NCBI GenBank assembly: GCA_002842045.1
Contig: PHBX01000008.1
Location: forward strand, 1 to 64,000
Origin: Chloroflexi bacterium HGW-Chloroflexi-3
GTDB taxonomy: Bacteria > Chloroflexota > Anaerolineae > Anaerolineales > Anaerolineaceae
Direction: 5' to 3'
DNA: 64,000 nt
Part shown: positions 1 to 9,198 of the stretch, in pieces
Layout: each line of letters begins with the position of its first letter
Numbering within the stretch: position 1 is the first letter of the stretch
Notes under the pieces: generated by a model
Told to the model about the DNA's origin: nothing
Database searches by the model: none
What the model saw: the letters and a program-made list of their open reading frames with translations, nothing else
Translations under genes and position numbers: made by a program

Positions 1-2
1 AA

Positions 3-86
3 GTTGTGAAGTCCGCAGAAAAAACGATGACCACTCAGAACAATCCTACTGACGATTTGCGTTACCATGTTTCTAAAAACTTATGA
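3..86 (+). CDS. C-terminal tail of an unidentified protein, possibly a transposase
   Basis: An open frame enters from the left edge and ends at TGA 84-86, giving 27 residues ending in RYHVSKNL. No domain can be recognised in so short a tail. It stops a few bases before the point where the convergent response-regulator gene loses its homology, which is how the end of an insertion sequence inside that gene would look. The transposase idea is inference from position only. Confidence 0.3.
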   Translation, partial: VVKSAEKTMTTQNNPTDDLRYHVSKNL

Positions 87-90
87 CGGT

Positions 91-219
91 TTACTTAGCT
101 GCTTCTCCAACAATCTTTGCCCCTAATTCGACAGTTAAAAGCGATGCAAGACCATGTCTCATTATATGATGGTCTTCAACTAAAAAGATCCTTATGGGTT
201 CAGATTTATCTTTTATCAT
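91..219 (-). pseudogene. Truncated NarL-type response regulator (N-terminal fragment)
   Basis: The ATG at 219 lies two bases after the stop of the upstream histidine kinase, the usual arrangement for a kinase/regulator pair. The product begins with a receiver domain start (residues 8-17 read PIRIFLVEDH, giving the acidic pocket E-D), continues to VGEAAK at residues 37-42 and then meets TAA at 91-93. A receiver plus LuxR-type HTH protein is normally about 210 residues, so the phosphoacceptor aspartate and the whole DNA-binding domain are missing. None of the three frames continues the receiver sequence beyond about position 95, so this is a break by foreign sequence rather than a simple frameshift. 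Confidence 0.7.
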
Positions 220-221
220 TT

Positions 222-1799
222 TTATTCGTCTTCTGGCAATGTAATTGAAACATTTAATTCTGTGCCTTGGCCTGGATGACTGTTAATCCTTAATGATCCA
301 TTAATTTGAGATAATCGCTCGCGAATTCCTAGTAAACCAAAACCACGTTTGTCTCGAATACTAATATTTGAAAAACCAATACCGTTATCTTTGACAATTA
401 GTTTTAATAATTTATTTTCTAAACTGAGTTTGATCTCAACTTGGTCTGCTTGAGAGTGTTTAACTAAATTTGTTAATGCTTCTTGAATGATTCGATAACA
501 CACAATTTCTATCTCATCAGGCAACCTGTTTACTTCAAATCCAGCAACTAAAAAATCAGTCTTTATTTTCATTCTCCGCTGAAAATCTTTTATGTATTGA
601 TCTAAAGAAGAAACTAACCCTAAAGCTGATAAAGTTGTTGGTCGTAAATCATAAGCCAATTGAGTAAGATCCTTGCTAAGTTCTAAGGCAATTTGATCTA
701 AATATTCAACTTGTTGCGCAGATTTTTCAGGATGATTTACAAATAAGTGCTGTAATACACGAAGTTCAGCCCTTAAGGCTAAGAGGGCTTGGCCAGTATG
801 ATCATGTAACTCCATAGCTATTTTTTGACGTTCCTTTTCTTGAGCGGTTATGATCTTTGCTGATAACCCTCTTAGTTGTTCATGAGCTTCTTGAAGTTGT
901 GTAAATAATAAGGAATTGTCTAATGCTAATGCGGTATGCTTTGCAAGAACTGAAGCTAATTGAGCATGTTTCTCTGTAAAGAAATTTGGAGTGTTTTTAT
1001 CTATGGAAAATAATCCAAGAATATTTCCTTTAACTTTTAGGGGTACTCCCATCCAGGAGCGTACATGTGTTCCACATGGTGCCCAATACCATTCCGGGCT
1101 GTTCTTAGCATCGGCGAGAATGATTGGTTGTGTACCATTTAGTACCTCATCCATTAAATAAGTAGCTTTCGGATCAAATGTTATATGGCCAGAATCCATT
1201 AATCCAGTAAAATGCTCAAATCCTCTTGAGGCATGCATAGATAAGAGCCCATCCTCTAATAACATGACCGTTGCGCTATCATATGGTACGAGAGTTTCTA
1301 GTTGGTCTAAAAAAAGTGATAATAGTTCTTCTCGATTTAATGTGGAAGTTAAGATTTTTGATATTTGATTAATAGATTCAGCTAATTGCCTTTGTGAATG
1401 TTCTAATCGAATGTTACGAATATATGCTAAAGATGTATCGATTAATGTGGCAATAAGAGTAAGTAGCGTTGAAATATTCTTTTGATTTTCTGTAAAATAA
1501 AAACTTAATTTACTATCCGATCCTGATTTTTTAAGTGGGAATGAAAATTTTTCATTAGACTTAGAACAATTGGATTCAGTATTAATCCAGGCATATTCCT
1601 GCATATCATTTGCGCCTCCAAATGTTAAAGTTACTCTGCATGCATTCAAATATTTGCCAATTAATCCTAAAAGAAAGGGTAGACTTTCGTCTTGATCTTC
1701 TCTTTCATAGAGATTTTGGATCATTTCAATGATGAATTCTAATGTTCCAGATTGGGTATTTTCTAAATCCAAAATACCTAATTGCAAATTATTCTCCAC
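222..1799 (-). CDS. GAF-domain sensor histidine kinase, NarX/DegS type (HisKA_3)
   Basis: This 525-residue cytoplasmic kinase has no membrane segment. A weak N-terminal sensor-like region (about 1-135) is followed by a GAF domain (about 150-300) and a HisKA_3 dimerisation domain with the phosphoacceptor in MELHDHTGQ (His332). An HATPase_c domain with the DNGIGFS and GFGLLGIRERL motifs completes the protein. Kinases of this class phosphorylate NarL/LuxR-family regulators. The gene follows adenosine deaminase by 12 bases and so probably belongs to the nucleoside operon. Its partner regulator directly downstream is truncated, so the kinase is either orphaned here or uses another regulator. The start is ATG at 1799. 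Confidence 0.88.
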   Translation of the reverse strand: MENNLQLGILDLENTQSGTLEFIIEMIQNLYEREDQDESLPFLLGLIGKYLNACRVTLTFGGANDMQEYAWINTESNCSKSNEKFSFPLKKSGSDSKLSFYFTENQKNISTLLTLIATLIDTSLAYIRNIRLEHSQRQLAESINQISKILTSTLNREELLSLFLDQLETLVPYDSATVMLLEDGLLSMHASRGFEHFTGLMDSGHITFDPKATYLMDEVLNGTQPIILADAKNSPEWYWAPCGTHVRSWMGVPLKVKGNILGLFSIDKNTPNFFTEKHAQLASVLAKHTALALDNSLLFTQLQEAHEQLRGLSAKIITAQEKERQKIAMELHDHTGQALLALRAELRVLQHLFVNHPEKSAQQVEYLDQIALELSKDLTQLAYDLRPTTLSALGLVSSLDQYIKDFQRRMKIKTDFLVAGFEVNRLPDEIEIVCYRIIQEALTNLVKHSQADQVEIKLSLENKLLKLIVKDNGIGFSNISIRDKRGFGLLGIRERLSQINGSLRINSHPGQGTELNVSITLPEDE

Positions 1800-1811
1800 T
1801 AGTCTATCCTT

Positions 1812-2864
1812 TTAAAAAAATTGTTCAAATTCTTGTATTTTTTCTTTCAATTGATGCTTGATTAGGTCATCTTTAAGAAAACTGTGATCAACTGAAGATA
1901 ATTGTATCTTTAAAAGTTCATTGTTTGAAAATCCAAAAGTATTTAGAAGTAATGTTAATTCATTCGATACTTTCGTTCGGGATGTAATGGGGTCATCATC
2001 ACCTATAGAAATTTCAATTCCAGAATCAAAAAATTCTTTTACAGGATGTGATTCTATGCTTTCTACTGTTCCTGTATGAATATTACTGGTAGGGCAAATT
2101 TCCAATAGTATCTTCCTTTCCTTTATCAATTCCATAGTACTTTTGGATTCAATACTCTTCACACCATGCCCGATACGGCTAGCATTTAGGTTATTAATCG
2201 CATATTGCACATTTTCATAACCTGCTGCTTCTCCAGCATGTACTGTAATACCTAGATCTGAGTCACGGATTATCGTAAATGCTTCTTGATGTAATTCGGC
2301 AGAATAACCAACTTCATCACCTGCTAAATCAAAACCGACAACACCTTTATCTTGATATTTTTTTGCGATTTTAGCTAGAATTATATTTTTATTGGTTTCA
2401 TGGTTTCTAAGTCCCGATAGGATTAATCCGGTAATAATTCCAAATTTAGTTTGTGCTTCCTGTAGTCCATCTAACATCGCTTCAATACAAGCTTCAATTG
2501 AAAGATCATCATGTGAATGTGTCAATGGTCCAGCACGTAATTCTATATAAATCACGCCATCTTTATGAGCATCTTCAGCTGCTTCATAAGCTACTTGTTT
2601 CAAAGCTTGATAATCTTTCAAGACTTGATAATTAATCATAATTTTATTTAGATAATCCACTAAAGTTTTTTCAACACCAGAAACCTGGATAAAATCCAAT
2701 ATTTGATTCTTATTAAATGGTAATTTTACTTTTTGTTTATCTGCAAGCGCTAAAAAAGTCTCTGGCCGCACAGAACCTTCTAGATGAGTATGCAGATTGC
2801 ATTTTGGCATATCTTTATGAATCTTTTTTGGATTTGGTGGGATAAACACTGTGTTTATCATCAT
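1812..2864 (-). CDS. add: Adenosine deaminase
   Basis: This zinc hydrolase converts adenosine and deoxyadenosine to inosine and deoxyinosine plus ammonia. The 350 residues carry the family signatures in order: HTHLEGS near the N-terminus (metal-binding HxH), HAGEAAG (metal His and catalytic Glu), RIGHGV, CPTSN, and DDP near the C-terminus (metal Asp). Length is normal for the family. Its ATG (2864) overlaps the stop of the preceding ABC ATPase gene (TAATG), indicating translational coupling. It lies in an operon with a BMP-type nucleoside importer and a uridine phosphorylase-like enzyme, which fits deamination of imported purine nucleosides. A second, only moderately similar adenosine deaminase lies at 35956-36990. 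Confidence 0.93.
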   Translation of the reverse strand: MMINTVFIPPNPKKIHKDMPKCNLHTHLEGSVRPETFLALADKQKVKLPFNKNQILDFIQVSGVEKTLVDYLNKIMINYQVLKDYQALKQVAYEAAEDAHKDGVIYIELRAGPLTHSHDDLSIEACIEAMLDGLQEAQTKFGIITGLILSGLRNHETNKNIILAKIAKKYQDKGVVGFDLAGDEVGYSAELHQEAFTIIRDSDLGITVHAGEAAGYENVQYAINNLNASRIGHGVKSIESKSTMELIKERKILLEICPTSNIHTGTVESIESHPVKEFFDSGIEISIGDDDPITSRTKVSNELTLLLNTFGFSNNELLKIQLSSVDHSFLKDDLIKHQLKEKIQEFEQFF

Positions 2865-4426
2865 TACTCCTTATGAAACATTTTTTCATCACTAAACCCT
2901 GCCATGTAAAAACCAAGTTTAGCTCTATCAGCTTCTGATGTGTTCATTTCAGTAACAATTTTTCCATTAAACATCACACCAATACGATCAGATAATGAAA
3001 GTATTTCATCTAATTCAGCAGAAACCAATAAAACAGCAACGCCTTTGTCTCGAGCAACGATAATTTGTTGATGAATAAATTCTATAGATCCTACATCAAG
3101 ACCTCGAGTTGGCTGATTCACAATTAATAATTGTATTGGTCGGTTTAATTCTCTGGCAATAATTACTTTTTGCTGATTACCTCCAGAAAGGCTCATAACA
3201 GGTGTAAAAATCGAGGGGGTTCTTATATCAAATTTTTTTACTAATTGGTTTGCATTTTCATGAATTGAGTCCAAGTTTATAAAACCTAAATTAGAAAATG
3301 GACTTTGGAAATAAGTCTGTAATATTAAATTTAAATCTATTGAAAATCCCATGACCAATCCATGTTTTTGGCGATCTTCTGGAACGTGTGCTATACCAGT
3401 CAAAGTTAATGAACGAGCATCTTCATTTGTTACATCATTTCCTAAAAGTTTTACATTACCCCGTGCAGCTTTTCGAAGTCCCGTTAAGGCTTCAACTAAT
3501 TCTTTTTGCCCATTCCCCTGTACACCAGCAATCCCATAAATTTCTCCAGCTCTGATAAAAAACGATACCCCATTAACAACGTTTATTTTTCGATTATCCA
3601 TTACGGATAAATCACTAACTTCAAAAACCTTTTCTTTCGGTTTAGGTTGTCCTTTTTCTATATTTAGTAATACTTCTCTTCCGACCATCATTTCTGCAAG
3701 CTTGTGCATACTTGTTTCTTTAGGTGTAGTTGTGCCAACGGTTTTCCCATTTCGCAAAACTGTAATTCTATCTGCTATCTCTAAAACTTCTTTAAGTTTA
3801 TGTGTAATGAATATAATGGATTTCCCCTGTTTAACTAACAATTTCAAAATATTAAAAAATTCATCTGTTTCCTGAGGAGTTAATACCGCTGTAGGTTCAT
3901 CCAGTATTAATATTTCCGCACCCTTGTATAAAACTTTTAATATTTCTACACGTTGTTCTTCCCCAACAGATAAATCTTCAATGTAAGCATTTGGATTTAC
4001 ACTCAATCCATATTTACTTGCTAATTCTTGTAATTCGGCACTTACTGTTGATCGATCTAATTTCGATAGTTTTCCTAATTTTAATCCAGTGGTTTTTTCT
4101 TGCCCCAACATAAGATTTTCTGTAACCGTCATAACAGGTATCAACATGAAGTGTTGATGTACCATTCCAATTCCCAGTCGAAGAGCATCAATAGGATTTT
4201 TAATTTCTACTTCTATGCCTTTAACATAAATTATTCCTTCATCTTGTGTATATAATCCATAAATGATATTCATAAGGGTAGATTTCCCAGCCCCATTTTC
4301 ACCGAGTAAACAATGAATTTCTTGAGGATATAAATCTAAGCAAATCCTATCGTTTGCCAATACGCCTGGGAATCTTTTTGTAATATTTTCTATTTTTAAT
4401 ATTGGTTCAATATTATTGTTTTTCAT
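2864..4426 (-). CDS. Nucleoside ABC transporter ATP-binding protein (double ATPase)
   Basis: This 520-residue protein has two ABC ATPase domains in tandem, as in the RbsA/YufO/NupA group. The first has Walker A GENGAGKST, signature LSVGEEQR and Walker B ILILDEPTA. The second has a degenerate Walker A (GVQGNGQKE), signature LSGGNQQK and Walker B LLIVNQPT. Degeneracy of one site is normal for this family. It energises the two permeases encoded just upstream. The start is ATG 4426, giving a 14-base overlap with the permease gene. A longer frame from a TTG at 4468 adds 14 residues but overlaps the permease by 56 bases and is less likely. Confidence 0.92.
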   Translation of the reverse strand: MKNNNIEPILKIENITKRFPGVLANDRICLDLYPQEIHCLLGENGAGKSTLMNIIYGLYTQDEGIIYVKGIEVEIKNPIDALRLGIGMVHQHFMLIPVMTVTENLMLGQEKTTGLKLGKLSKLDRSTVSAELQELASKYGLSVNPNAYIEDLSVGEEQRVEILKVLYKGAEILILDEPTAVLTPQETDEFFNILKLLVKQGKSIIFITHKLKEVLEIADRITVLRNGKTVGTTTPKETSMHKLAEMMVGREVLLNIEKGQPKPKEKVFEVSDLSVMDNRKINVVNGVSFFIRAGEIYGIAGVQGNGQKELVEALTGLRKAARGNVKLLGNDVTNEDARSLTLTGIAHVPEDRQKHGLVMGFSIDLNLILQTYFQSPFSNLGFINLDSIHENANQLVKKFDIRTPSIFTPVMSLSGGNQQKVIIARELNRPIQLLIVNQPTRGLDVGSIEFIHQQIIVARDKGVAVLLVSAELDEILSLSDRIGVMFNGKIVTEMNTSEADRAKLGFYMAGFSDEKMFHKE

Positions 4427-5549
4427 AAGGTATTCCGGCAGCTGCAGGTCCTTTTGCTCTTCGAACAAACCCTGTTAGAACAAAAATCGTTAATATATAA
4501 GGTAACAAACCTAAAAACTCGATTGGTATTGAAATTGAAGGGAATTTAATATAATTTGATCCAACCATTATTGTGAAACCTAAAACTATCAAAATTAATA
4601 TGGTAATATACTTTTTTATATTAATTTCTTTTTCTTTTATTTTCTTTATCAATAAAAATAATCCTAGACCAAGTAAGGCTAATCCACTTACGATTACAAT
4701 GACTTTAATATGATTCAAATCTCCAAATTGAAGTCTAACCCCTAATGCTTCTGAAAATCCAAAAAGCAAAGCAGATCCTAATGCACCATTTGAAGTCCAT
4801 CTTCCAAATATTAATGCCGCTAATGCAATAAATCCACGTCCAGATGTCATTAATTTTTGAAATCTCCCAACACTTTCTAGTACCATTATTGCCCCCCCCA
4901 ATCCTGCAAATATTCCACCAAGGATTACATTAATATATCGCGTGCGATTAACATCGATACCTACAGTATCAGCTGATCTAGGATGTTCTCCTACGGATCT
5001 CATTCGCAATCCCATGGGAGTATTAAATACTAAATATTGCATAAAAATAACCAAAATAAACATTAAATAAATCATTGGTTGATGAGAAAATAATATTGGT
5101 CCTATTATAGGTATATCTGAAAGTATAGGTATTGGTATGGTTGGAAAAACGCCTACTCCTGAGAGATGAGTTGGATCAATATAAACATTTGCTACATAAT
5201 TTGTAATACCAACCGCAAGCAAGTTAATTACAGTGCCGCTTATGACTTGATCAATTTTATAGTGTATTGATAATACAGCATGAAGAGCTGCGATTAATGC
5301 CCCACTAGCAATACCACAAAACAGACCAACTAATAACGAAAGATTGGTAGGAAAAATTCCCCCAGTCCATTGATTAAATAGAGCAGAGCCCAAAAATGTT
5401 GTGAAAGCACTAATAAGCATCATCCCTTCAATGCCAATATTAATTACTCCTGACCGCTCACCTAATAAACCACATAATGCACCAAACACAAGAGGAGCCG
5501 CTTTTATTATCGCTAAAGTGGATAGGCCAATAATTAAATTTATCTCCAT
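4413..5549 (-). CDS. Nucleoside ABC transporter permease (BmpD/YufQ-like)
   Basis: This 378-residue polytopic membrane protein is of the BPD_transp_2 family. It contains the typical GERSGVINIGIEGMML segment near residue 35 and GVFPTIPIPIL plus VGEHPRSADTVGIDV in the middle. It is the second of two permeases that form the pore of a BMP-dependent nucleoside importer. ATG at 5549 follows the stop of the first permease by a single base, and the 3-prime end overlaps the ATPase gene, so the three genes are tightly coupled. Its C-terminal part (about 300-370) has extra hydrophobic helices, which makes it longer than most relatives (about 305-320 aa). Confidence 0.9.
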   Translation of the reverse strand: MEINLIIGLSTLAIIKAAPLVFGALCGLLGERSGVINIGIEGMMLISAFTTFLGSALFNQWTGGIFPTNLSLLVGLFCGIASGALIAALHAVLSIHYKIDQVISGTVINLLAVGITNYVANVYIDPTHLSGVGVFPTIPIPILSDIPIIGPILFSHQPMIYLMFILVIFMQYLVFNTPMGLRMRSVGEHPRSADTVGIDVNRTRYINVILGGIFAGLGGAIMVLESVGRFQKLMTSGRGFIALAALIFGRWTSNGALGSALLFGFSEALGVRLQFGDLNHIKVIVIVSGLALLGLGLFLLIKKIKEKEINIKKYITILILIVLGFTIMVGSNYIKFPSISIPIEFLGLLPYILTIFVLTGFVRRAKGPAAAGIPYEKQ

Positions 5550-5550
5550 A

Positions 5551-6669
5551 TTATTTACTACCTCCTCCCCACCCTTGGCTCAAATTCACTTTATCAGCTT
5601 TTTTGTCCTGAATTTGAATACGATAAATTCCTCTAATAATTTGATTGGCAGCAACAAACATAAGAATTAAACCTTGAAGAATTGTGATCATATCTACTGG
5701 AACTTTTGCCCGTAATTGCATAAGTCGTGCTCCCGCATCCATTGCACCAAATAGAAAAGCTGAAAAAACTACTCCAATTGGATTGATGTTTCCTAAGACT
5801 GCAACTGCTAAACTATCAAATCCATATCCAACATTAAAACCAGCCGTGAAATTATAGGGTGATAATCCCATAACTTGAATAGCTCCAGCTAATCCAGCTA
5901 ATCCACCACTTATAGCCATTATCAACACTATATTTCGATTAACTTTTATACCGCAATACTTTGCTGCATTAATATTTAATCCTACCGTTCGAATTTCAAT
6001 CCCCAAAGTAGTTCGAAATAATAATATATAAACAACGATTGCAAGAATTAATGCGATAACAATACCAATGTGTAACCTCGTATCAGAAATCATGAGAGGG
6101 AGTCGTGCAGTATCAAGTAATGAATTTGTTTCAGGAACGAAACTTGTGGTTTTTCGTAATGGGCCATTCACACCAATAGACCAAGTGATAATTCGGGTTG
6201 CAATATAATTAGTCATTATTGTTGTTATAACCTCATGTGCACCGAATCTAGCCTTTAAGTATCCAGGTATCGCCGCCCAAACTGCTCCAGCGAGAACTCC
6301 AGCTAATAATGTTAATGGAATGTGGATAATTGCAGGAGCTTTAAGAGTAGTCCCTATTATTACCGTTGCAATTGAACCAACAAATATTTGACCTTCCACC
6401 CCGATATTAAATAAACCACCTCTAAATGCCAGAGCTACACCTAATCCACCTATAATTAATGGTGTAGTTTTAAGAATTGTTTCAATCCAATTATTTAAAT
6501 TACCAAACGCTCCTTCAGCTAAAGCGGAATAAGCTATAAGTGGATTTGAACCAGACAAAATAATTACAACACTTGATATAATAAGCGCGGTAAATATAGC
6601 CAATATCGGAACAATAACACTAATATAAATAATTTTTATTGGGTTTAATTTATTAAGTTGATTGTCCAA
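5551..6669 (-). CDS. Nucleoside ABC transporter permease (BmpC/YufP-like)
   Basis: This is a 372-residue multi-spanning BPD_transp_2 family protein with the family segment GGLFNIGVEGQIFVG near residue 85 and a conserved TVGLNINAAKYCGI loop. It pairs with the downstream permease to form the nucleoside channel. The frame starts at TTG 6669. No ATG lies nearby in frame, and the open frame continues upstream without a stop through an inverted repeat, so the true N-terminus is uncertain by about 15-20 residues. A 13-bp stem-loop separates it from the BMP gene. Confidence 0.87.
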   Translation of the reverse strand: MDNQLNKLNPIKIIYISVIVPILAIFTALIISSVVIILSGSNPLIAYSALAEGAFGNLNNWIETILKTTPLIIGGLGVALAFRGGLFNIGVEGQIFVGSIATVIIGTTLKAPAIIHIPLTLLAGVLAGAVWAAIPGYLKARFGAHEVITTIMTNYIATRIITWSIGVNGPLRKTTSFVPETNSLLDTARLPLMISDTRLHIGIVIALILAIVVYILLFRTTLGIEIRTVGLNINAAKYCGIKVNRNIVLIMAISGGLAGLAGAIQVMGLSPYNFTAGFNVGYGFDSLAVAVLGNINPIGVVFSAFLFGAMDAGARLMQLRAKVPVDMITILQGLILMFVAANQIIRGIYRIQIQDKKADKVNLSQGWGGGSK

Positions 6670-6704
6670 TTTGTTATTTATACTTTCTTTTAGTTTTAAT
6701 TTTT

Positions 6705-6745
6705 TAATTGGAGTGGATCTAAGGTAAGTAGCTCCACTCCAATTA
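6705..6745 (-). promoter_or_regulatory. Perfect 13-bp inverted repeat between BMP and permease genes
   Basis: The arms TAATTGGAGTGGA (6705-6717) and TCCACTCCAATTA (6733-6745) are perfectly complementary around a 15-base loop. It sits just after the stop of the substrate-binding protein gene. On the minus (transcribed) strand it is followed by A-rich, not T-rich, sequence, so it is not a classical terminator. A role in differential expression or in protecting the 3-prime end of the abundant binding-protein message is the usual explanation for such structures in ABC operons and is inferred here. Confidence 0.6.
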
Positions 6746-6767
6746 TCGAAATTTTTAGACTTTCATC

Positions 6768-7892
6768 TTACTTAATGGGTACACAAAATGTATTTGGATT
6801 CGATCCCTCAAATGGTGTACAAGGGTTAATTTCCCCAGAATATAATTTTTCTGCGATTTCTTCTAATAATACTTTTGCATCCTGTGGTATGGCACCATCT
6901 AAATTATGAAAAGGTGCTAATGATGAAGGTGCATAAACATCTCCACCCCCAAAAGTGCCATCTGAAATCGTTCCTATTACGCCGACAACACCTTCTTCAA
7001 TATCCTTTAATGCACTCGATAGAATACAATCTTTTACTTCAGGTAAAGTAACGAATTGATCCATGTCAGTTCCGAGTACATAAGCTCCTTGATTACAAGC
7101 TGTGATTAATGCTCCATTAGCTGTTAGTCCTCCGGCTCCATACAAAACATCAACACCTTCACTAATTAAAGCTTTTGCAGTTTCTGAGCCAAACGTAGAA
7201 TCTGAGAAACATACATCAATTGAACCAGGATGGTAAACATTGATCACTTTTGCATCGGGATTAACAAACTTAACTCCATTGTAGTAACCAACTTCATAGC
7301 GCGCAACCGGTGGTATAAATTGGCAACCAAAAACACCACCTACTACATTTGTTTCAGTCATTAAACCTGCTAATGCACCAACTAAAAATCCACCGAAATC
7401 TTCACGGAAGTTCAAGCCTACTACATTGGGATATGGATCAGGTTCAAAATTTTCATTTACTTGTTCTTGTCCAACACCAATAAAGAATACTTCCGGATTT
7501 TCAGAAGCAATCTGGCGTGTAATAGCTCCCATGGCAAAACCAGATGTAACAATGATGTTATATCCCTCATCTACAAACGATCTAATATTTATTTCATAAT
7601 CTGCACTATCCGTTGTTTCTATGAAGCTATAACAATCTTTTCCTAAGCCAAGTAATTTTGCAGATTCTTCTACACCTGTCCAACTTGCTTGGTTAAAACT
7701 TTGATCATTTATTTTTCCTACATCACTAACATATCCAATCTTATATTTACATTCCTTTACCTCTTCAACTTTTGTTGTACTGTTTTCATTTTGAACAGGC
7801 TGTTTAGTTTCAGATGATTTTGGCTGACAAGCTGTGACCAACATGGGCAAAACAGCCAATAAAATCATCAATTTTGTCAAACTTTTTTTCAT
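6768..7892 (-). CDS. BMP family nucleoside-binding lipoprotein
   Basis: This is a 374-residue extracytoplasmic solute receptor of the Bmp/PnrA family, which binds purine and pyrimidine nucleosides. The N-terminus MKKSLTKLMILLAVL plus lipobox LVTAC (Cys about residue 22) predicts a lipoprotein. The mature part contains the family hallmarks GYVSDVGKINDQSFNQ and a central VVGLNFREDFGGFLVGALAG. A long frame starts 18 codons earlier, but ATG 7892 has a clear GGAG Shine-Dalgarno seven bases upstream and starts the signal peptide directly. It lies second in the operon, before the permease and ATPase genes. Confidence 0.92.
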   Translation of the reverse strand: MKKSLTKLMILLAVLPMLVTACQPKSSETKQPVQNENSTTKVEEVKECKYKIGYVSDVGKINDQSFNQASWTGVEESAKLLGLGKDCYSFIETTDSADYEINIRSFVDEGYNIIVTSGFAMGAITRQIASENPEVFFIGVGQEQVNENFEPDPYPNVVGLNFREDFGGFLVGALAGLMTETNVVGGVFGCQFIPPVARYEVGYYNGVKFVNPDAKVINVYHPGSIDVCFSDSTFGSETAKALISEGVDVLYGAGGLTANGALITACNQGAYVLGTDMDQFVTLPEVKDCILSSALKDIEEGVVGVIGTISDGTFGGGDVYAPSSLAPFHNLDGAIPQDAKVLLEEIAEKLYSGEINPCTPFEGSNPNTFCVPIK

Positions 7893-7968
7893 TTTTATCT
7901 CCTTAATTATTTTTATTTTTTTCAATTTAGATATTTGATAGCTCATGGAACATCACATTTATTGTTTG

Positions 7969-8814
7969 TTAGAATTTTGGATGGTACCTCCTTGAATAAT
8001 TAAATTCTGGAGTATATTTTTTGCTTAAGTCATCATAATTTTCTGTTTCATATTGATATATAGAATCAAGGGCAATTTGAATAGCGTCTTCCCATCCTTG
8101 AATTAGTCCAGTATTTTCGCGATCATAAATAACATCATTTGTTAGCAGATTACCTGAAACTGCGCACACCATTCCAGATTTCAATCCTCGCATGTGAGCA
8201 ATTGTAAAAATTGCTGAACTTTCCATTTCCACATTAAGTACTCGATGGTCAGCAAGCATTTGAAGTAATTCAGGAGTCTCTGCATAAAAAGCATCCGAAG
8301 ACGCACTTAATCCAAGAAATACATCAAAATTGTTGTTTACTTTATGTTTAACTGATGTATCAATCAATGCTTTAGTTAAAAAATGGTCAGGTATTGCTGG
8401 AAAACTTTTGTGAGCATAATAATTAGATGTTCCATCTAAACGCATTGATCCGGAACTAATAACAATATCCCCAATTTTCATATCTTTTTGGAGAGCTCCT
8501 GTGCTTCCTACTCGTATAAAATGAGTTGCACCAATATTTGCTAACTCCTCTACAGCAATTGCTGCTGATGGACATCCCATTCCCGTAGAAGTTGCACTTA
8601 CTGTTATACCTTTATATTTTCCAGTCCAGGTTCTATGTTCTCGATGAAAAGCAATTTCTTTCGCATCATCTAAATATTTGGCTATTCGTAATACCCGATC
8701 TGGATCACCTGGTAATAAAACGTAATTTCCTACTTCCCCAGGACGTACTTTGATATGATATTGAGGTTTTCCTAAAGTTTTTTCTGATTTGTCAATATTA
8801 ATTGTATCTGTCAT
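7969..8814 (-). CDS. Uridine phosphorylase-like nucleoside phosphorylase (NP-I family)
   Basis: This 281-residue member of the hexameric nucleoside phosphorylase family cleaves nucleosides with phosphate to base plus (deoxy)ribose 1-phosphate. The visible motifs are LLPGDPDRV (phosphate site), RVGSTGALQ and SSGSMRLDGTS (uridine-phosphorylase pattern), and NVEMESSA (sugar-binding Met-Glu). The start is ATG 8814, preceded by GAAGGCGG; the upstream in-frame extension of 32 codons is not needed. It is the first gene of the BMP transporter operon, consistent with imported nucleosides being phosphorolysed inside the cell. A paralogue is at 28260-29105. Base specificity cannot be read from sequence with certainty. 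Confidence 0.88.
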   Translation of the reverse strand: MTDTINIDKSEKTLGKPQYHIKVRPGEVGNYVLLPGDPDRVLRIAKYLDDAKEIAFHREHRTWTGKYKGITVSATSTGMGCPSAAIAVEELANIGATHFIRVGSTGALQKDMKIGDIVISSGSMRLDGTSNYYAHKSFPAIPDHFLTKALIDTSVKHKVNNNFDVFLGLSASSDAFYAETPELLQMLADHRVLNVEMESSAIFTIAHMRGLKSGMVCAVSGNLLTNDVIYDRENTGLIQGWEDAIQIALDSIYQYETENYDDLSKKYTPEFNYSRRYHPKF

Positions 8815-8901
8815 AAAACCGCCTTCATTTATGAAATTATTTTTTATAAATTGGGTTTGGATACTAGTTAATTGTTTTTTGGGGAAGAAATTCTTGTATG
8901 T

Positions 8902-8930
8902 ATAATACATATATTATCTTTCCTGTTCAA
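8902..8930 (-). promoter_or_regulatory. Candidate sigma-70 promoter for the nucleoside operon
   Basis: On the minus strand TTGAAC (8925-8930) is separated by exactly 17 bases from TATTAT (8902-8907). It is 88 bases upstream of the first start codon (8814), and no gene intervenes. Assigned by consensus only. Confidence 0.5.
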
Positions 8931-8946
8931 TCACAATAATTGTGAT
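8930..8946. promoter_or_regulatory. 17-bp palindromic operator candidate
   Basis: ATCACAATAATTGTGAT is a perfect 8-bp inverted repeat around one central base. It abuts the upstream edge of the candidate -35 element of the nucleoside operon. The position suits an activator or an upstream repressor site. No regulator gene in the window can be tied to it. Confidence 0.45.
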
Positions 8947-9198
8947 CTTTTTAATGATTATTGCCTTTTGAAAAAGTTTTTTCCTAAATTCCGGTTGTTC
9001 TTTAAAGATATTTTGTTGTATGTAACAATTCTATGATTCATAAAAATTAATATAATAAAGTGAATCATTACTTATCAAGGATTTTTATTAAATAATTATT
9101 CTAATTTAACCCTTTTTTAGGCTCAACCCAATCCACTCAAGAAAATAACGTTTACCCATCCTCCACCCACGAACGGTATCTCAGCAGGCTCACACCCC

